Source of the DNA: Deltaproteobacteria bacterium
GTDB taxonomy: Bacteria; Desulfobacterota; Desulfobacteria; Desulfobacterales; Desulfosalsimonadaceae
Direction of reading: 5' to 3'
DNA length: 8,654 bases
Assembly (NCBI GenBank): GCA_024280875.1
Contig: JAJRPH010000178.1
Span: 1-8,654 of the forward strand
The notes under the pieces were generated by a model. The model was given only the letters and a program-made list of their open reading frames with translations. It was not told the DNA's origin and did not search any database. Positions 7,607-8,654 of this stretch are shown one piece after another; positions within the stretch are counted from its first letter, which is position 1; each line of letters opens with the position of its first letter. The position numbers and the translations under genes are program-made.

Positions 7607-7705
7607 ATGCAAATCTGGCAGATGTATTGTAACTCATGTGTAGTAAAGACGGGAAAAAAGCATTGTTTTTCATTTACTGCAAAGCATAACACGGGAGGCA
7701 GCATC

Positions 7706-7801
7706 ATGAATAAAAGAATATTAACAAACAAAATCTGGATGGGGGTTTTTACAATTCTGATGATTTTTTCTTTTGCAAAACACATAATTCCGGGGACATG
7801 A
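7706..7801 (+). CDS. Hypothetical 31-aa hydrophobic peptide or truncated gene start
   Basis: The peptide has a basic N-terminus (MNKRILTNK), then one hydrophobic segment (about 10-24, including WMGVFTILMIFSF), then AKHIIPGT and a stop. The shape is that of a signal peptide or a single-pass small membrane protein. ATG 7706 follows a very good Shine-Dalgarno, GGGAGG at 7693-7698 with a 7-base spacer, which argues that translation begins here. A longer in-frame version starting at 7607 is less likely because it lacks such a site. The first repeat hairpin begins only about 20 bases after the stop. It could therefore be the leftover 5' end of a gene whose remainder was lost, or a genuine small protein. 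I do not recognise it. Confidence 0.4.
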   Translation: MNKRILTNKIWMGVFTILMIFSFAKHIIPGT

Positions 7802-7815
7802 TACATAATTATTTA

Positions 7816-7843
7816 TATCTGGTTCCCAAGGACCGTGGGAACG
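7816..7843 (+). repeat. GGTTCCCA hairpin repeat, copy 1
   Basis: GTTCCCA (7822-7828), loop AGGACCG, TGGGAAC (7836-7842), preceded by TATCTG. It shares the 13-base direct match TATCTGGTTCCCA with copy 2. The 14 bases AGGACCGTGGGAAC (7829-7842) occur as a perfect reverse complement in copy 2. It resembles the dispersed GTTCCCAC palindromes common in many bacterial genomes, some of them linked to RAYT/IS200-like transposases; no transposase is in view. Confidence 0.65.
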
Positions 7844-7959
7844 AGTGCAAATGAAGTTAAATTGCGGAGCGGAGCGACATTATTATTCGATGTTCGACGT
7901 TCATCTTTTTTATAAATGCACCCTGCAAAACAGAAAACTGACTTCTGATACCTTGAATC

Positions 7960-7990
7960 GCCGGATTACGCGCTCACGCGCTAATCCGGC
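7960..7990. repeat. GCCGGATTA hairpin (REP-like)
   Basis: Perfect 9-base arms GCCGGATTA (7960-7968) and TAATCCGGC (7982-7990) flank a GC-rich 13-base loop whose GCG and CGC ends can also pair. A third partial copy, AATCCGGC, follows at about 7995-8002. No T-run follows, so it is more likely a REP-type palindrome than a terminator. Confidence 0.6.
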
Positions 7991-8033
7991 CTACAATCCG
8001 GCACTTGACACCTCTGAAGCATGGCGCCTGATC

Positions 8034-8423
8034 TTAATCCTGCATGTTCAGCGACTCTCCTCCCGGAATTCCCAGTTCCCGGGCTCGCAGAACCCGCAGC
8101 AGAAGCTTGTCGCTCCGGGTTTTGGGGAGCTTGTCTAAAAAGACAATTTCCCGGATGACAATATCCGGCGCCAGGTTGCCCTTTAAAAATGCCTTGATTT
8201 CATAATTTAAGCGCGTGGACTGGATATATCCTTTTTTAAGGGTGATAAATGCCTTTAAATAGGAGATCCCTTTGCCGGGTTCGCTGCCTTTTGAAATTAC
8301 GGCCGCTTCTGCCACTGCCGGGTTGATACACAAAACCTGTTCAATTTCAAACGGGCCGATGACCTTGTCGCCGCCGGCTTTTAACAGATCATCATTTCTT
8401 CCCTGGTGGTAAAAATATCCTTC
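8034..8423 (-). pseudogene. C-terminal remnant of an ANL-superfamily acyl-CoA ligase (benzoate-CoA ligase-like)
   Basis: On the minus strand the frame from 8423 down to the TAA at 8034-8036 encodes about 129 residues. It opens in GYFYHQGRNDDLLKAGGDKV, the hinge region of acyl-CoA/benzoate-CoA ligases. It continues through IGPFEIEQVL, NPAVAEAAVISK, KAFITLKKG, FLKGNLAP and FLDKLPKTRSDKLLLRVL. The last holds the Lys equivalent to the adenylation Lys, although the usual G-K is D-K here. The whole large N-terminal adenylation domain is missing. An in-frame TAA at 8424-8426 falls in the TATCTGG edge of the GGTTCCCAC repeat, so the homology is cut exactly where the repeat begins. An internal ATG at 8333 would give a 99-residue product, but a lone C-terminal domain is unlikely to act. 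I call it a decayed fragment. Confidence 0.8.
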
Positions 8424-8424
8424 T

Positions 8425-8455
8425 TATCTGGTTCCCACGGTCCTCTGTGGGAACC
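8425..8455 (-). repeat. GGTTCCCAC hairpin repeat, copy 2
   Basis: GGTTCCCAC (8430-8438), loop GGTCCTCT, GTGGGAACC (8447-8455): perfect 9-base arms. GTTCCCACGGTCCT at 8431-8444 is the exact reverse complement of 7829-7842 in copy 1. The two copies therefore form inverted repeats around a ~590-base segment that holds the ligase remnant. Confidence 0.7.
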
Positions 8456-8654
8456 CATACCGGATTTCAGTGTCTTTTTACTGTTGAAAAATTCAGCAAT
8501 TAATAAATTGTAGCGTTTTAACTTACATTTCGCACTTTTGAAGCAAAAAGTTTTTAATTTTGTATTTTGGCCCATGTAGCATTTTTCAAATATCCTATTC
8601 AGCAGCAAGACTTAAATATACGGAGGGAGGGACACCCAACAGGCGTAATACCTC
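8456..8654. other. Unassigned right-end sequence
   Basis: About 200 bases, AT-rich to about 8600 and then a purine-rich GGAGGGAGGGACACCC (about 8622-8637). A minus-strand frame exists (8381-8608), but it would need a TTG start and runs through the repeat into the ligase remnant in another frame. I see no gene, RNA or terminator I can support. The right edge may be the start of another element cut by the window. Confidence 0.4.

Larger units (their letters stand above)
7320..7705. other. AT-rich intergenic region after the RiPP gene set
   Basis: About 386 bases with a clear drop in GC content relative to the genes. I see no convincing gene. A 33-codon frame at 7381-7482 lacks a good ribosome binding site. 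Structures visible are the inverted repeat ATGACA/TGTCAT at 7479-7507, with an inner GACAGATTGTC (a possible operator), and the hairpin with T-run at 7587-7606. Confidence 0.6.
7802..8033. other. Repeat-rich non-coding stretch
   Basis: This holds the first GGTTCCCA hairpin (7816-7843), a GCGGAGCGGAGCG short tandem (about 7866-7878), a low-complexity TTCGATGTTCGACGTTC run (about 7886-7902) and the GCCGGATTA hairpin (7960-7990). An open frame crosses it at 7845-8138, but its translation has no protein-like character and it runs antisense into the ligase remnant. I read the stretch as accumulated interspersed repeats. Confidence 0.6.

Noticed and set aside
7616..7631. Sigma-54-like TGGCAGATGTATTGTA upstream of the mini-ORF
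   Set aside because: The -12 element has GT in place of the nearly invariant GC, so the match is poor; no activator gene or site is visible.
7845..8138. 97-codon plus-strand frame
   Set aside because: It crosses two repeat structures and runs antisense into the ligase fragment; its translation has no domain-like features.
7816..8455. CRISPR array or transcription terminators formed by the GGTTCCCA hairpins
   Set aside because: Only two copies, in opposite orientation and ~590 bases apart, and neither is followed by a T-run on the plus strand.
8381..8608. 75-codon minus-strand frame
   Set aside because: It needs a TTG start and reads through the hairpin repeat into the ligase remnant in the wrong frame, so it is most likely chance.

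Overview
The window reads as part of a bacterial chromosome of moderate GC content. It carries a RiPP-type (ribosomally made, post-translationally modified peptide) locus followed by an AT-rich, repeat-laden non-coding tail. The source may be a Desulfobacterota / Desulfobacterales-like anaerobe. That guess rests on overall gene flavour, a benzoate-CoA-ligase-like remnant and the GGTTCCCAC hairpin repeats; no marker gene is present, so it is weak.

Layout: (1) 1-4293 is the 3' part of a very large surface or secreted protein. It has five SdrD-B-like repeats, an FN3-like module and a C-terminal gingipain-type (C25) cysteine peptidase domain with His and Cys catalytic residues visible. (2) 4317-7319 is a tight same-strand gene set: a stand-alone PqqD-like peptide chaperone (RRE), a radical SAM/SPASM enzyme, a 59-residue precursor peptide that is easily missed because it is short and starts inside the radical SAM gene, an HPr-kinase-like P-loop kinase, and a Sec11-like S26 peptidase. 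(3) 7320-7705 is AT-rich intergenic DNA with a possible terminator. (4) 7706-7801 is a 31-codon hydrophobic mini-ORF behind a strong Shine-Dalgarno sequence. (5) 7802-8654 holds two related GGTTCCCA hairpins in opposite orientation. They bracket a second hairpin and a C-terminal fragment of an acyl-CoA ligase on the minus strand. The last ~190 bases are unassigned.

Proposed logic (inference): the PqqD-like protein binds the leader (residues ~1-32, with a YHKPEIKVIDL motif) and presents it to the radical SAM/SPASM enzyme. That enzyme modifies the 27-residue core (C33-S59, three Cys, rich in Pro/Gly/Ser/Thr). The HprK-like kinase may phosphorylate the core, perhaps its C-terminal Ser as known lasso-peptide kinases do. 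The S26 peptidase may cut after the A-V-G sequence just before C33. The C25 protein directly upstream may be a partner, a processing protease or only a neighbour. No exporter lies in the window.

The cluster combination and its unannotated precursor are the best candidates here for a system not yet described.
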